Source of the DNA: Anaerobacillus alkalidiazotrophicus
Lineage (GTDB): Bacteria; Bacillota; Bacilli; Bacillales_H; Anaerobacillaceae
DNA length: 49,954 nt
Reading direction: 5' to 3'
Assembly (NCBI RefSeq): GCF_001866055.1
Contig: NZ_MLQS01000032.1
Location: 1-49,954 of the forward strand
Below, piece by piece: positions 38,642-48,842 of the stretch. Each line of letters starts with the position of its first letter. Positions within the stretch are counted from its first letter, which is position 1. The notes beneath the pieces were generated by a model, which was given only the letters and a program-made list of their open reading frames with translations, made no database searches and was not told the origin of the DNA. The translations under genes were made by a program, and so were the position numbers.

Positions 38642-40570
38642 ATGATACTTTTACAATGTGTTCAATTGACAAAAACGTTTGGTGCAGAACCTATATTATC
38701 GAATATAAAATTAGAAGTCCAATTAAGAGATCGAGTAGCTATTGTTGGTCGAAACGGTGCTGGCAAGTCTACTCTACTTAAAATAATTGCTGGAAAATTA
38801 TCCTATAACTCTGGAGAAGTCATTATACCCAAAGGCGTGACAGTAGGATATTTAGCACAAGATACAGGCCTAGAATCTAGTCGTTCAATTTGGGACGAGA
38901 TGCTTACTGTATTTGAGCCGCTTATGAAAATGGAAAAAGAATTACGAGACTTAGAAGCAAAGATGGCAGACCCGTCTCAAACTAACAATGAAAAAAACTA
39001 TGAAAAATTATTAAAGGACTATGATATTCTTTCTGAAAGTTTTAAAGAAAAGGGCGGCTACAAATACGAAGCTGATATTCGCGGAATATTATCAGGACTT
39101 CATTTTTCAGATAAAGATTATTCTACAAAGATTTCTACATTAAGTGGAGGTCAAAAAACAAGATTGGCTTTAGGTAAACTATTATTAACACGTCCAGATT
39201 TACTTATCTTAGACGAACCTACCAACCACTTAGATTTAGAAACTCTATCTTGGCTTGAACAATACTTACTTCATTATGATCGAGCCATATTAATTGTTTC
39301 TCACGATCGCTATTTCTTAGATAAAGTCGCAAACATTGTTTACGAAATCTCGCGAACAAGAGCAACAAAATTTGTCGGTAACTACAGCCATTATTTAGAT
39401 GAAAAAGCGAAACGTTATGAAGTCGAATTGAGACAATTTGAAAAACAACAAGAACAGATCGAGAAGCTACAAACATTCATTCAAAAAAATATCGCCAGAG
39501 CCTCTACGACCAAAAGAGCTCAAAGTAGACGAAAGCAGTTAGAAAAAATGCATGTTCTTGATCGGCCTCAAGGCGACGAAAAATCTGCCCGTTTTTCTTT
39601 TAATATCGAAAAGCAAACTGGAAATGATGTATTACAAACTGAACAACTTTCTGGTGGGTATTCTAGTTCAAACCCTTTATTTGAAAATCTTAACCTATCT
39701 ATTAACAGAACCGAAAGTATTGCTCTACTTGGCCCGAACGGAATCGGAAAATCAACATTATTAAAAATAATAACAAAACAATTAGAACCTTTAACTGGAA
39801 CGTTCAAATACGGTAGTAATGTGAATATTGGTTATTATGATCAAGAACAAGCAAAACTTTCTTCAAATAAACAAGTCTTACACGAACTTTGGGACGATTA
39901 TCCTTTAACACCTGAGAAAGAAATTCGTACTATACTTGGTAACTTCCTATTTAGTGGAGATGACGTCTTAAAAATTGTTTCTGATTTAAGTGGTGGTGAA
40001 AAAGCACGGTTAGCATTAGCAAAACTTATGATGCAAAAAGCAAATTTTCTTATTTTGGATGAACCGACAAACCACCTTGATTTAGATAGTAAGGAAATAC
40101 TAGAAGACTCTTTACTAGACTATCCTGGAACTATTTTATTCGTATCTCATGACCGTTACTTCGTTAATCGTATGGCAACACGGGTTGTAGAAATGACTAA
40201 GGATGGATTAATTGACTATATCGGAGACTACGATTACTATATTGCAAAAAAACAAGAAAACTTAGAACGTCAGCAACTCAAAGAAACAGAGTTGGAAAAG
40301 GTCGTTTTAAATGAAGAACAACTAACAAAGCAAAACTTTCTTCAAGATAAAGAAGCAAAACGTAAAGAACGCCAACGCTTACGCCGACTTGAGGAAATCG
40401 AACAGTTAATCGAAAAATTAGAGCTTTCTATAGCCAAGAAAGAAGAAGAGCTTTGCGATCCTGAAGTATACCAAGACCACACACGTGTTAGTCAACTGAA
40501 TAGTGAAATCGACGACTTAAAAAATGAGCTTGATACTTTAATGGATGAATGGAGCGAGTTAGAAGGTTAA
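38642..40570 (+). CDS. ydiF: ABC-F ATPase (YdiF type)
   Basis: A 642-aa soluble protein with two ABC domains: Walker A GRNGAGKST and GPNGIGKST, signatures LSGGQKTRLAL and LSGGEKARLAL, and two LDEPTNHLDL boxes, joined by a charged linker, with a long C-terminal coiled coil (about 545-640). No membrane spans, so it is a ribosome-associated ABC-F translation factor, not a transporter. Likely housekeeping rather than antibiotic resistance because of conserved gene order. Confidence 0.92.
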   Translation: MILLQCVQLTKTFGAEPILSNIKLEVQLRDRVAIVGRNGAGKSTLLKIIAGKLSYNSGEVIIPKGVTVGYLAQDTGLESSRSIWDEMLTVFEPLMKMEKELRDLEAKMADPSQTNNEKNYEKLLKDYDILSESFKEKGGYKYEADIRGILSGLHFSDKDYSTKISTLSGGQKTRLALGKLLLTRPDLLILDEPTNHLDLETLSWLEQYLLHYDRAILIVSHDRYFLDKVANIVYEISRTRATKFVGNYSHYLDEKAKRYEVELRQFEKQQEQIEKLQTFIQKNIARASTTKRAQSRRKQLEKMHVLDRPQGDEKSARFSFNIEKQTGNDVLQTEQLSGGYSSSNPLFENLNLSINRTESIALLGPNGIGKSTLLKIITKQLEPLTGTFKYGSNVNIGYYDQEQAKLSSNKQVLHELWDDYPLTPEKEIRTILGNFLFSGDDVLKIVSDLSGGEKARLALAKLMMQKANFLILDEPTNHLDLDSKEILEDSLLDYPGTILFVSHDRYFVNRMATRVVEMTKDGLIDYIGDYDYYIAKKQENLERQQLKETELEKVVLNEEQLTKQNFLQDKEAKRKERQRLRRLEEIEQLIEKLELSIAKKEEELCDPEVYQDHTRVSQLNSEIDDLKNELDTLMDEWSELEG

Positions 40571-40584
40571 TATTTAATTAAATT

Positions 40585-40611
40585 GGTGTAGGGAGAGGCT
40601 CTCCCTACACC
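40585..40611. terminator. Hairpin between convergent ydiF and 709-aa gene
   Basis: GGTGTAGGGAGAG (40585-40597) and CTCTCCCTACACC (40599-40611) form a near-perfect palindrome. T-richness beyond is modest; a shared terminator is likely. Confidence 0.7.
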
Positions 40612-40628
40612 TTCATAGTATTAAATTC

Positions 40629-42758
40629 TTAATTTTCCAAAGCCCAATAATAACTTGTACAAACAATGATAAACATTGATGTAGCAGCTGCAACAACTCC
40701 TGAATCATTAAATACTAATAAAGCGAGCGACGCTACCACCCCTGTTTGTATTATCAACTTTTTCACTTCATTCCTTACAATTTTCTTCCCTCTCCATAAA
40801 TACAAAGCAATTAAAAAATATGTTGTTACAAATAACTGCGTCCAATTACTAAAGCGAAAAATCTTCCAGTTCATCTCTAGTTTTCTTTTAATCGTATCAG
40901 TGATATAAAGCACGTCTCCTTGAAATAATTTTGAAAAAGCATATCCAATGTGAGACTCTTTTCCATTTAATTGGGCAAAAAATAGGATCGCTATAACAAC
41001 TGGAACTAAGACACTAAAAATAATCAGTAGTTTTCTCCACTGAAAATTAGTAACGTAAAATCGATAATAAAAAAAACCAAACATAACCGCTGTTGCTATC
41101 GTTGCCCCCGCATTAGCTCCTAGATTTGTGAAGCTTAAAACAAAGATCTGTCCTAAACTAATAAACAATAACAAAAACCACTTTCTAAACAAAGGATTTT
41201 CTAAAAGAAGGATACTAGAAATTAAATAAATTCCCGCGTACTCATTCCCAATCCCATAATATCGAGCTCCAATGATTGGATCATAGCCTAAATATGATCT
41301 TTGCATAAAATAATGTCCTAAAAACAAGTCAACTGTTATCGCTACAAATAAAGTGACACTTATAGCAAAAATAGGGTTGGAAACATATCTGACTAATACA
41401 TAGCCTGTTAAGAAACTCAATAAAGTTAATAACAATAAGTAAATATTAGCTTGAATATAATTTAGAGCGTATGGTGTTAGTAATAACCATAACGGTGAGC
41501 TAATACCACTTACAAGTAAGACTTTTGCAGTCTGTTTCCACCCTTCCTTTTGATCTTTCAAAAAAATAATAACACTAACCAAAATTAATAAGAGTACAAG
41601 TATGGTTATGTAACTAGACAGAACAACATTTCTAGTTTTAAAAATAACAAACATTAAATCAATACTTTTGAGACCTCTTTCCAATAATGATTCATTTACC
41701 TCTTTAATATGTAGTGGCTTACCCAAAAAATCATTTGAATGATCTATATGAAAAGAATTGAGTAACGTCGGGACAAGATCAAAATTACTAATGATAAATG
41801 GTTGCCTAGTTGTACTAGAGTAAATATGAAAGATATGCTCCCCTAAAGAACCTTGCCAATAAAAAAACGGAGCTAACCGTTCTTTATCCTGATAGGCATC
41901 ATTATGAACCATTGGTGATACCATCATAAGGTTATCAGTATAGTGACCACTTAAAAGCTGATACATAAACAACTCTAAATTTAATAATGTTAATTCATAC
42001 TGTTTTGAAAAATACTCATCTGTCATAACATCTTTTTGCTTATATAAACGGTATAAATCTCCCCATTCAATCACAAAAAAGGACGATTGATCATTAAATG
42101 TGGATAAGTAGGCAAATATTTTATCGACATCCATTACAACACCTGCTGCTGATCCTGGACTTTTTCTAGTTGCATCTAATAAGCCTTTTGTTAAACCTTC
42201 TTGGTCCATTGTTAGAAGAGGACCGTAACGAATTTTCTCTTCATTATAATCACTGTTTCCAATAACATAACTATGGACACTATTTTCCTTTAATGTTTGT
42301 CCTAAAATCCCTATATCCGCTCGATAGGTCGTTTCTTTATTTTTATCCACAAGCTTATGTAAATACGGATGAAAAATAATGCCCTCATCAACAAGTTTTC
42401 CAGTCCATTGTTGATAACGTTCCTCTACTAATGTTCCATTATCGAATTCTCCTTTTGAATAGGCATTCCAACCTTCTATACCTAGGCCACGTACACCAGC
42501 ACTTAAACTTACAGTATTATTTAAATATGAATATGGTCCATCAGGACGGACATTCATTGCAGCCATTCCACCAGTTTTCCACAACTGCGGAAATTGCCCT
42601 TTTTCTTTTAGCCATTTCACTTCTTGAAATGACAAATCTGGAACTAATACTAATACTAAATTTTTTTCTATTTCTTCTGCTGAATAAACCTTTTCACAAC
42701 TTATTAACAACAAAAATAAGATAAGATACGCAAAACAACTTTTAAATTTTGTATTCAT
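40629..42758 (-). CDS. Lipoprotein-anchored, multi-span membrane protein with phosphatase-like ectodomain
   Basis: A 709-aa protein. N-terminal signal with lipobox LLLISC (Cys21). Residues about 30-365 look like an alkaline-phosphatase-superfamily fold (LVLVLVPDLSFQEVKWL, NDAYQDKERLAPFFYW, SNFDLVPTLLN), but the metal ligands of active enzymes are not all obvious. From about 385 on there are some ten membrane spans with conserved-looking GARYYGIGNEYAGIYL and GANAGATIATA. Unknown function, perhaps envelope glycopolymer modification. It lies between ydiF and tsaD, adjacent in B. subtilis. Confidence 0.7.
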   Translation of the reverse strand: MNTKFKSCFAYLILFLLLISCEKVYSAEEIEKNLVLVLVPDLSFQEVKWLKEKGQFPQLWKTGGMAAMNVRPDGPYSYLNNTVSLSAGVRGLGIEGWNAYSKGEFDNGTLVEERYQQWTGKLVDEGIIFHPYLHKLVDKNKETTYRADIGILGQTLKENSVHSYVIGNSDYNEEKIRYGPLLTMDQEGLTKGLLDATRKSPGSAAGVVMDVDKIFAYLSTFNDQSSFFVIEWGDLYRLYKQKDVMTDEYFSKQYELTLLNLELFMYQLLSGHYTDNLMMVSPMVHNDAYQDKERLAPFFYWQGSLGEHIFHIYSSTTRQPFIISNFDLVPTLLNSFHIDHSNDFLGKPLHIKEVNESLLERGLKSIDLMFVIFKTRNVVLSSYITILVLLLILVSVIIFLKDQKEGWKQTAKVLLVSGISSPLWLLLTPYALNYIQANIYLLLLTLLSFLTGYVLVRYVSNPIFAISVTLFVAITVDLFLGHYFMQRSYLGYDPIIGARYYGIGNEYAGIYLISSILLLENPLFRKWFLLLFISLGQIFVLSFTNLGANAGATIATAVMFGFFYYRFYVTNFQWRKLLIIFSVLVPVVIAILFFAQLNGKESHIGYAFSKLFQGDVLYITDTIKRKLEMNWKIFRFSNWTQLFVTTYFLIALYLWRGKKIVRNEVKKLIIQTGVVASLALLVFNDSGVVAAATSMFIIVCTSYYWALEN

Positions 42759-42796
42759 TCTACTCCCTCAATTAATTACAGTACTAATTTTATGAT

Positions 42797-42973
42797 CTAT
42801 CCACATTATCAACAACTTTATCCACATAATAAACATGATTAACAAAAGGTTTCAAGAAACTTATTAACATAAATACTGATTTTATCCCCAATAATGTTAT
42901 TAACATGTTTTTAGCCTAATTTTATACGCTTTTTACTACTTATCCACATTATCCACAAGAGAGTTGTTAATAA
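42797..42973. promoter_or_regulatory. DnaA-box cluster
   Basis: Perfect TTATCCACA at 42818-42826, 42940-42948 and 42949-42957 (the last two abut). One-mismatch boxes are CTATCCACA (42797-42805) and TTATCCCCA (42882-42890), plus weaker TTATTAACA at 42861, 42897 and, inverted, near 42965. In B. subtilis a DnaA-box cluster near gcp (tsaD) has been reported to bind DnaA. Confidence 0.85.
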
Positions 42974-43257
42974 GTACCTACGTTCTCTATTGACTTCTAT
43001 GTAAAAATAACTTCATTTACTTTCTCCATTTTATAAAGTTTTAATTTGAAAGAAGTAGATGGATTATTGCACTAAAGCATCCTTTATTTGAACAACAAAT
43101 GTTAGTCACTTGATACCATATATTTGTATCCCAGTAATTCAAGAATATAAAAGTTAATACAAGTAAATATCGAAGAATAAATCCGAATTAGTTGATTATA
43201 ATTAACTCTATCGGACAAGAGAGCCGTTATTTGTGAACAAAAGGGTTTTTATAAGGG

Positions 43258-43393
43258 ATAACGGACATCAGGTTCGTTATATACTTAATTTAGCACCAAA
43301 TATAGCGGATTTTCATGAAATAACGTACCTCATGTCCGATAGCTCCAAATATTTGATCAATTCGGTAAAATAAGGTATCCCGTGTCCGTTAGC
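43258..43393. repeat. Intergenic repeat with three 24-base units
   Basis: Units at 43320-43343 and 43370-43393 share ATAA.GTA..C..TGTCCG.TAGC; a third unit at 43258-43281 is inverted and itself nearly palindromic (ATAACG.AC...GT.CGTTAT). The block from about 43220 to 43395 has the look of a dispersed intergenic repeat of Bacillus chromosomes. Confidence 0.7.
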
Positions 43394-43413
43394 AGAGAAA
43401 TTCACAGGATAAA

Positions 43414-43439
43414 AAACGCACAGATATATCTGTGCGTTT
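43414..43439. terminator. Terminator of thiL-tsaD operon
   Basis: AAACGCACAGAT/ATCTGTGCGTTT with a 2-base loop; on the minus strand followed by TTTTATCC. About 100 bases past tsaD. Confidence 0.85.
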
Positions 43440-43540
43440 CTGTATGGGATTTGAATGCGAAATTCTCCGCTTTATCTTGTGAATTCACTCTTTCCCTCTC
43501 AAACCTGAACCTGCTACTTCAATCGGGCAGTCCCTTTATA

Positions 43541-44557
43541 TTAATACTCTCTTTCTAAATCCAATCCTGGGTCACCATTTAGTTCATAATTCGCAAATTG
43601 TTTCTTTTCTAAATGATTAAAAGCAGCCGCTCCAATCATTGCTGCATTATCTGTGCATAAGTATAAAGGGGGGATAATCAACTCAATCCCTAACTGATCA
43701 AATTCCTCCGTTAACTTCTTTCTTAACCCTTTATTTGCTGCAACTCCACCAGCAAGCAAAAATTGCTCAACACGATATTCAACTGCTGCTCTTTTCGCCT
43801 TTTCCACAAGTACTTCAATTACACTTTCCTGAAAGCTAGCAGCTAAATCCTCGTTTGAAATCTCAATCCCACGCTGCTTTGCATTATGTAATGTGTTAAT
43901 CACTGCTGATTTTAATCCACTGAAACTAAAATCATATGAGTCAGGCTCTAACCATGCTCTAGGCAAATCTATTGTTGGAGTGCCTTCAGCTGCAAGGCGG
44001 TCAATGTGTGGTCCACCAGGATAAGGTAAGCTTAATGTTCTTGCTACTTTATCATAAGCTTCACCAACAGCATCATCTCTAGTTTCTCCAATAACTTCAA
44101 AATGACCATGTTCCTTCATATAGACTAATTCTGTATGTCCACCAGAAACCACCAATGTCATAAGTGGAAATTTAAAGTTAGTAATTAATTGATTGGCATA
44201 AATATGACCAGCAATATGGTGAACCCCTATAAGCGGTAAATCATGAGCAAATGCTAGTGCTTTTGCCGCATTTACCCCTATTAATAAAGCGCCTACTAAC
44301 CCCGGTCCTTCTGTTACAGCTATGGCCGATAAGTCCTCAAAAGTTTTATTCGCTTCTTTCATGGCTTCTTCGATTATGATTGTAATTTGCTCAACGTGAT
44401 GCCTGGATGCTATCTCAGGGACAACACCACCAAAGCGTTTATGACTTTCAATTTGAGAAGCAACTACATTTGATAAAATTTCAGTACCGTTCTTTATAAC
44501 CGCTGCTGCTGTTTCATCACAGCTTGTTTCAATAGCTAAGATTATTTTATCGCTCAT
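43541..44557 (-). CDS. tsaD: tRNA t6A threonylcarbamoyltransferase TsaD
   Basis: A 338-aa Kae1/TsaD ATPase-fold protein from ATG 44557 (GGGTGG upstream). It starts [20 protein letters not shown], has the metal-binding HHIAGH, and [10 protein letters not shown], and ends in the family's [15 protein letters not shown] region. With TsaB and TsaE it places t6A at position 37 of ANN-decoding tRNAs. Overlaps rimI by 1 base. Confidence 0.96.
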   Translation of the reverse strand: MSDKIILAIETSCDETAAAVIKNGTEILSNVVASQIESHKRFGGVVPEIASRHHVEQITIIIEEAMKEANKTFEDLSAIAVTEGPGLVGALLIGVNAAKALAFAHDLPLIGVHHIAGHIYANQLITNFKFPLMTLVVSGGHTELVYMKEHGHFEVIGETRDDAVGEAYDKVARTLSLPYPGGPHIDRLAAEGTPTIDLPRAWLEPDSYDFSFSGLKSAVINTLHNAKQRGIEISNEDLAASFQESVIEVLVEKAKRAAVEYRVEQFLLAGGVAANKGLRKKLTEEFDQLGIELIIPPLYLCTDNAAMIGAAAFNHLEKKQFANYELNGDPGLDLEREY

Positions 44558-45006
44558 TATAATACCACCCACATGACAAGAGCATCCTCTTGATTATCTG
44601 TATAATAATTTTTTCTAATTCCCCCTGGTTGAAACCCAAGTTTAGCATAAAGTCTTTGTGCAACATGATTGGATACTCTTACTTCTAACGTTACCTTTGT
44701 TGCTCCTAGTGTACGAGAAAGTTCGATTGCATGTACAAGTAACTGTTCTCCCAGCTTAAGGCCTCGAAAATCAGAATGTATAGCAATGTTTGTGATATGC
44801 GCTTCATCAACAATTACCCAAACTCCACAATATCCAATGGTTTTTTCATTTCTCACTAGGACAAGATAATGAGCAAATTTATTACTAACGAGCTCATTAA
44901 CGAAGGCCGTACGGCTCCAAGGTGTCGCAAAAGAATTCTGCTCAACTTTTAATACATCATCTATATCTTCAAGTAACATATAGCGTATTTTATAATTTTC
45001 TCCCAT
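44557..45006 (-). CDS. rimI: Ribosomal protein N-acetyltransferase RimI
   Basis: A 149-aa GNAT enzyme: [17 protein letters not shown], the acetyl-CoA loop [20 protein letters not shown] (RGxxxG-type) and [16 protein letters not shown]. Probably acetylates an N-terminus (S18 in E. coli). Typical gene neighbour of tsaB/tsaD. Confidence 0.9.
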   Translation of the reverse strand: MGENYKIRYMLLEDIDDVLKVEQNSFATPWSRTAFVNELVSNKFAHYLVLVRNEKTIGYCGVWVIVDEAHITNIAIHSDFRGLKLGEQLLVHAIELSRTLGATKVTLEVRVSNHVAQRLYAKLGFQPGGIRKNYYTDNQEDALVMWVVL

Positions 45007-45021
45007 AAGACAACTACCTTG

Positions 45022-45723
45022 TTAACTATTATTTTTTTGTTCCTTTAACCAATTTACCTCAGCTTCTGCTAATCGAATATAGTTAGGTGTAAAATCATGT
45101 ATATGGCCATTTGGTTCTCTCAATAATCCTAATCTCGCCAATTCACTTGGTCTTGAATTATGATCACTTAATAAACCAAATTGAACCTTATTTCCTAACT
45201 CTTCTTCCATTATATGTTTATGTATTGGAATATCATTCCCTAAAAAAAGAACATTCTCATACTTCTCATTTAATAATGTTACCCAATCCTCTAAAAGACA
45301 GATTTGATCATCCACGATTTTCGTATACACCTTGTTTTTTACTCCATAAAGCCCTGTATAAACTTGACCTCTTCTTGCATCAAAAATTGGTGAAACAACT
45401 CCGTTAAAGTGGCGACCATTTTGGGCCAAAACTTCTAGGCTAGACACACCTATCAGTGGTATTCCTAACGTCCAAGCTAATGTTTTAGCTGTTGTAACAC
45501 CAATTCTAACTCCTGTATACGAACCAGGACCTTCAGCAACCACAATTCGATTTAATTCTTTAGGAGAAACTCCTGCATCGTTCATGATCGAATGAATTGC
45601 AGGCATCAAACGAAGAGAATGGTTCTTTTTTAGGTTAGTAGTTAATTCTCCTAGCACTTTATCTCCATCTACTAATGCAACACCCAACACAAAAGTAGAC
45701 GTATCAATGGCTAATGCTTTCAT
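45022..45723 (-). CDS. tsaB: tRNA t6A complex subunit TsaB
   Basis: A 233-aa TsaD paralogue, MKALAIDTSTFVLGVALVDG, with EGPGSYTGVRIGVTTAKTLAW. Forms the dimer with TsaD. Start overlaps tsaE stop by 4 bases (ATGA). Confidence 0.94.
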   Translation of the reverse strand: MKALAIDTSTFVLGVALVDGDKVLGELTTNLKKNHSLRLMPAIHSIMNDAGVSPKELNRIVVAEGPGSYTGVRIGVTTAKTLAWTLGIPLIGVSSLEVLAQNGRHFNGVVSPIFDARRGQVYTGLYGVKNKVYTKIVDDQICLLEDWVTLLNEKYENVLFLGNDIPIHKHIMEEELGNKVQFGLLSDHNSRPSELARLGLLREPNGHIHDFTPNYIRLAEAEVNWLKEQKNNS

Positions 45724-46178
45724 TTATTCAATAGCTCCTTACATAATAGATTATACCTTTCACCAATTGGGCTTAGTACTATTCTCCGTTCTTGGTCTCC
45801 TTGATGAAATATCTGAATATCGAGGCGTTCTGCTGGAAGCTGTTCTTCGATTAGGCTAGACCATTCAATAACAGAAACACCCTCACCATAGAAATATTCA
45901 TCAAACCCTAAATCCTCATCACCATCACTAACTCTATAAACATCCATATGATAGAGAGGCAATCTTCCTTTATACTCTTTAATAATTGTAAATGTCGGGC
46001 TATTCACTGTTCTTTTTACTTCTAGTCCTTTCGCTAAACCCTTTGTAAAGTGAGTTTTCCCAGCACCTAAATCCCCTTCAAGGGTAATAACTGCACCTGC
46101 TTGAATTAGTCTACCTAACTTCTCTGCAAATTCCATTGTTTCTTCTGGAGAAGATGTATATATCGTAAAGTTATCCAT
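45720..46178 (-). CDS. tsaE: tRNA t6A complex ATPase TsaE
   Basis: A 152-aa P-loop protein with GDLGAGKTHFTKG and LYHMDVYRV. Start is ATG 46178 (AAAGGTGA upstream), one base past the thiL stop; the longer frame that reaches into thiL is less likely. Confidence 0.94.
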   Translation of the reverse strand: MDNFTIYTSSPEETMEFAEKLGRLIQAGAVITLEGDLGAGKTHFTKGLAKGLEVKRTVNSPTFTIIKEYKGRLPLYHMDVYRVSDGDEDLGFDEYFYGEGVSVIEWSSLIEEQLPAERLDIQIFHQGDQERRIVLSPIGERYNLLCKELLNK

Positions 46179-46179
46179 G

Positions 46180-47175
46180 TTATTCACCTTTATTAAAATG
46201 ATTAAAGCCTTTTTTAGGCAAGATTTGTTTAGCATGATTATTTATTAAATAAACTTCGGCATCCCCTGAACTTACCTCACCTATAATAGTGAACTGTATA
46301 CCGTTTTGATTAAACGTTTGATTAATTTCTGAATAAAAAGCCTTAGGTATTGTTCCTATAAGCTGATAATCCTCACCACCAAAAAGAATCCACTGCTTTT
46401 GCTTTTCTTCAGAATACGTCTCTATAAATGAATTGCGAGGTATTTTATCATAGTCAATATATAACGTAACATTACTTGCTTCTGCAATTTCATTAGCTTC
46501 ACTAGCAAGTCCATCACTAATATCATTTAATGATATCCTTTGCTTACTAGAAGCTAGCAACTTTCCTGCCTCAATTTGTGGAATTGGATATTGGTGTGCT
46601 TCTATTAACTGCTTTTCTTGATTTGAATAAGGATAATGTAACCCGTGTTTTAGTAAAAGCTCCAAACCAGCTGCAGAACCACCTACTTCTCCAATAAGGA
46701 AAACGAAATCTCCTGGAGATGCGTTACTTCTGTATAGACTAGATTCTTTTTGTATTTTGCCACATACAGTAACTGTGATGATGAGTCCTTGTTTAGAAGA
46801 AACAGTATCACCACCAATCAAATCGACCGAATACTTATCTCCTAAAGATTTCATTCCTTCATAAATTTCTTTGAGTTCTTTTTCATCCCAATCATTAGGA
46901 ATGGCAATTGAAACAAGGTAATACGTCGGCACTCCACCCATCGCAGCAATATCACTAATATTTACCGCAAGAGCTTTATATCCAATCATAAAAGGTGCCA
47001 TCGTTTCTTTAGTAAAATGAACACCTTCTACCATTGTATCCATACATATAAGCTCATCAAACATGCTATTACCTTCAAAAACAGCTGCATCATCACCGAT
47101 GCCTTTTTTTAACGAGGGTTGATGAGCTATTTTAGGCTTTATTTTAGTAATAAAATCAAATTCATCACGTAACAA
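46180..47175 (-). CDS. thiL: Thiamine-monophosphate kinase ThiL
   Basis: A 331-aa PurM-like kinase that makes thiamine diphosphate. It has GIGDDAAVFEG near the start, DTMVEGVHF, and GGDTVSSKQG. The start is TTG 47175 (AGGTG upstream), giving (M)LRDEFDFITKI, in register with other ThiL proteins. First gene of the ThiL-Tsa operon. Confidence 0.93.
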   Translation of the reverse strand: MLRDEFDFITKIKPKIAHQPSLKKGIGDDAAVFEGNSMFDELICMDTMVEGVHFTKETMAPFMIGYKALAVNISDIAAMGGVPTYYLVSIAIPNDWDEKELKEIYEGMKSLGDKYSVDLIGGDTVSSKQGLIITVTVCGKIQKESSLYRSNASPGDFVFLIGEVGGSAAGLELLLKHGLHYPYSNQEKQLIEAHQYPIPQIEAGKLLASSKQRISLNDISDGLASEANEIAEASNVTLYIDYDKIPRNSFIETYSEEKQKQWILFGGEDYQLIGTIPKAFYSEINQTFNQNGIQFTIIGEVSSGDAEVYLINNHAKQILPKKGFNHFNKGE

Positions 47176-47232
47176 GTTGTTTCACACCTATTTGAAATAA
47201 ATTTTTAAAATTGTCCATTGAAATGTGTAAAA

Positions 47233-47256
47233 AACCTTAGGTATTTTCCTAAGGTT
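47233..47256 (-). terminator. Terminator after tRNA-fMet
   Basis: AACCTTAGG (47233-47241) pairs with CCTAAGGTT (47248-47256), with TTTTTTAC following on the minus strand. Separates the tRNA from thiL. Confidence 0.8.
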
Positions 47257-47412
47257 GTTCATATAGTAGTGTATCTTATTTTTTGTAAAAAACCTAGTAG
47301 TACTGGAGATATTATAGTAGAAGTTTAGCATTACTTTGCTTAAAATTAATAAAAACGCAAGCCATATGATCTTGCGTAATTGTGTCTACTTAAATTGAAG
47401 TGAAATAATTTT

Positions 47413-47489
<77 letters not shown>

Positions 47490-47624
47490 ATAATAATAAA
47501 ATATTTAGTTTCGTACCTGATCAGAACATGATAACTGTTTCTTCCTCTAATAGTATTTCTTTGATGTAATCTGCGTCGAACTGCGGTACTTATCCTTCGA
47601 AGCTAACTCAATGTCCTCCATCTT

Positions 47625-47659
47625 GCGATAATACATCTGCGTATGCAGATGTTTATCGC
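47625..47659. repeat. Long imperfect palindrome
   Basis: GCGATAATACATCTGC (47625-47640) pairs with GCAGATGTTTATCGC (47645-47659) around GTAT, with one bulged base. No T-run on either side, so it is not a plain terminator. It lies between the tRNA and the gamma-lyase gene end. Confidence 0.65.
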
Positions 47660-47699
47660 TAACATGTATACATTAACATATTAATAACCTTAATGCAAA

Positions 47700-48842
47700 T
47701 TATACTCTAGATTTTTCTATAGCTTCTGCAAAAGCGTTAATAATATCGGCAGAATCCTCAATTCCCAACGAAACTCTGATTAAACCTTTCGTAATTCCTA
47801 ACTTTTGTCTAATGGCATCTGGAACTGAACGATGTGACGTCCCGAGTGGGTAAGTAACTGAAGATTCAACTCCGGCTAAAGTAGGCACTATTTTTATCCA
47901 TTGTAAAGATTTAAAAAATAGGTGTAAATCACAATGTTCACCAAGATCAATTGTAACAATAGCTCCATTTCCATTAGGAGAAACTGATTGCGGATAATAA
48001 ACTTTTTCAATAAATCTGTTATTTCGTAAAAAATCAGCTAGGGCTTGTGCATTTTTTACTTGGCGTTCCATTCTAACAGCTAAAGTTTTCAAGCCTCTAC
48101 AAGCTAACCATCCTTCAAAAGGACTTAGGTTACAACCTAAATTGGCAACCTTTGATTTAGCTTTAGCGATTATTTCTTCTTTTCCTACTAATACCCCTGC
48201 AGTCACATCACTATGACCACCAATATATTTAGTCGCACTATGAACAACTAAATCTACACCTAATTCAAATGGTTTAATTAAAAAAGGTGTTGCAAATGTA
48301 TTATCTATCATTGTCTTTAAATTATTCCTTTTTGCAATAGAAACAATAGATGTCATATCCTCCACTCTTAAAAGTGGGTTTGTAATGGATTCAGAATATA
48401 ACAGTTTTGTGTTTCCTTTAATAGCATTCTCAATCTCAACAGAATTATGCATAGAAATAAAAGAAACTTCAATACCAAACTCTTTTAATTCATTTGCAAA
48501 AAGTTGATACGTACCACCATAAATATCTTCAGAGGCAATAATATGGTCACCGTGACTAACCACCGCTAATATCCCTGCTAAAATCGCAGACATGCCAGAT
48601 GAAGTAGCTAAACCTTTAGGTGCCCCTTCTAATTGCGCTACTCCCTGACCTAAGTCATCAGTATTTGGATTACTGTATCTTGTATATAAATATTCTTTAT
48701 TTCCTCTATAAAAATCTTCCATATCATCTAAATCTTTAAAAGAGAACGCAGATGTTTGATAAATCGGTTGTGCTTTACTTACATTCATTTCTTCCATTTT
48801 CTTTTGAAAATGAACGGTTTTCGTATTAAACTTAAATGTCAT
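47700..48842 (-). CDS. Cystathionine gamma-synthase/lyase-family PLP enzyme
   Basis: A 380-aa fold-type I PLP enzyme from ATG 48842 (GGAGGC upstream; the longer open frame is upstream untranslated sequence). It has the PLP Lys in HSATKYIGGHSDV, the PLP-phosphate region SSGMSAILAG, and DNTFATPFLIKP. It could be a cystathionine gamma-synthase, cystathionine gamma-lyase or methionine gamma-lyase; I cannot separate these by sequence here. No SAM riboswitch is seen upstream. Confidence 0.87.
   Translation of the reverse strand: MTFKFNTKTVHFQKKMEEMNVSKAQPIYQTSAFSFKDLDDMEDFYRGNKEYLYTRYSNPNTDDLGQGVAQLEGAPKGLATSSGMSAILAGILAVVSHGDHIIASEDIYGGTYQLFANELKEFGIEVSFISMHNSVEIENAIKGNTKLLYSESITNPLLRVEDMTSIVSIAKRNNLKTMIDNTFATPFLIKPFELGVDLVVHSATKYIGGHSDVTAGVLVGKEEIIAKAKSKVANLGCNLSPFEGWLACRGLKTLAVRMERQVKNAQALADFLRNNRFIEKVYYPQSVSPNGNGAIVTIDLGEHCDLHLFFKSLQWIKIVPTLAGVESSVTYPLGTSHRSVPDAIRQKLGITKGLIRVSLGIEDSADIINAFAEAIEKSRV

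Noticed and set aside
43220..43395. CRISPR array
   Set aside because: Only three diverged units, one inverted, uneven spacing and no cas genes.
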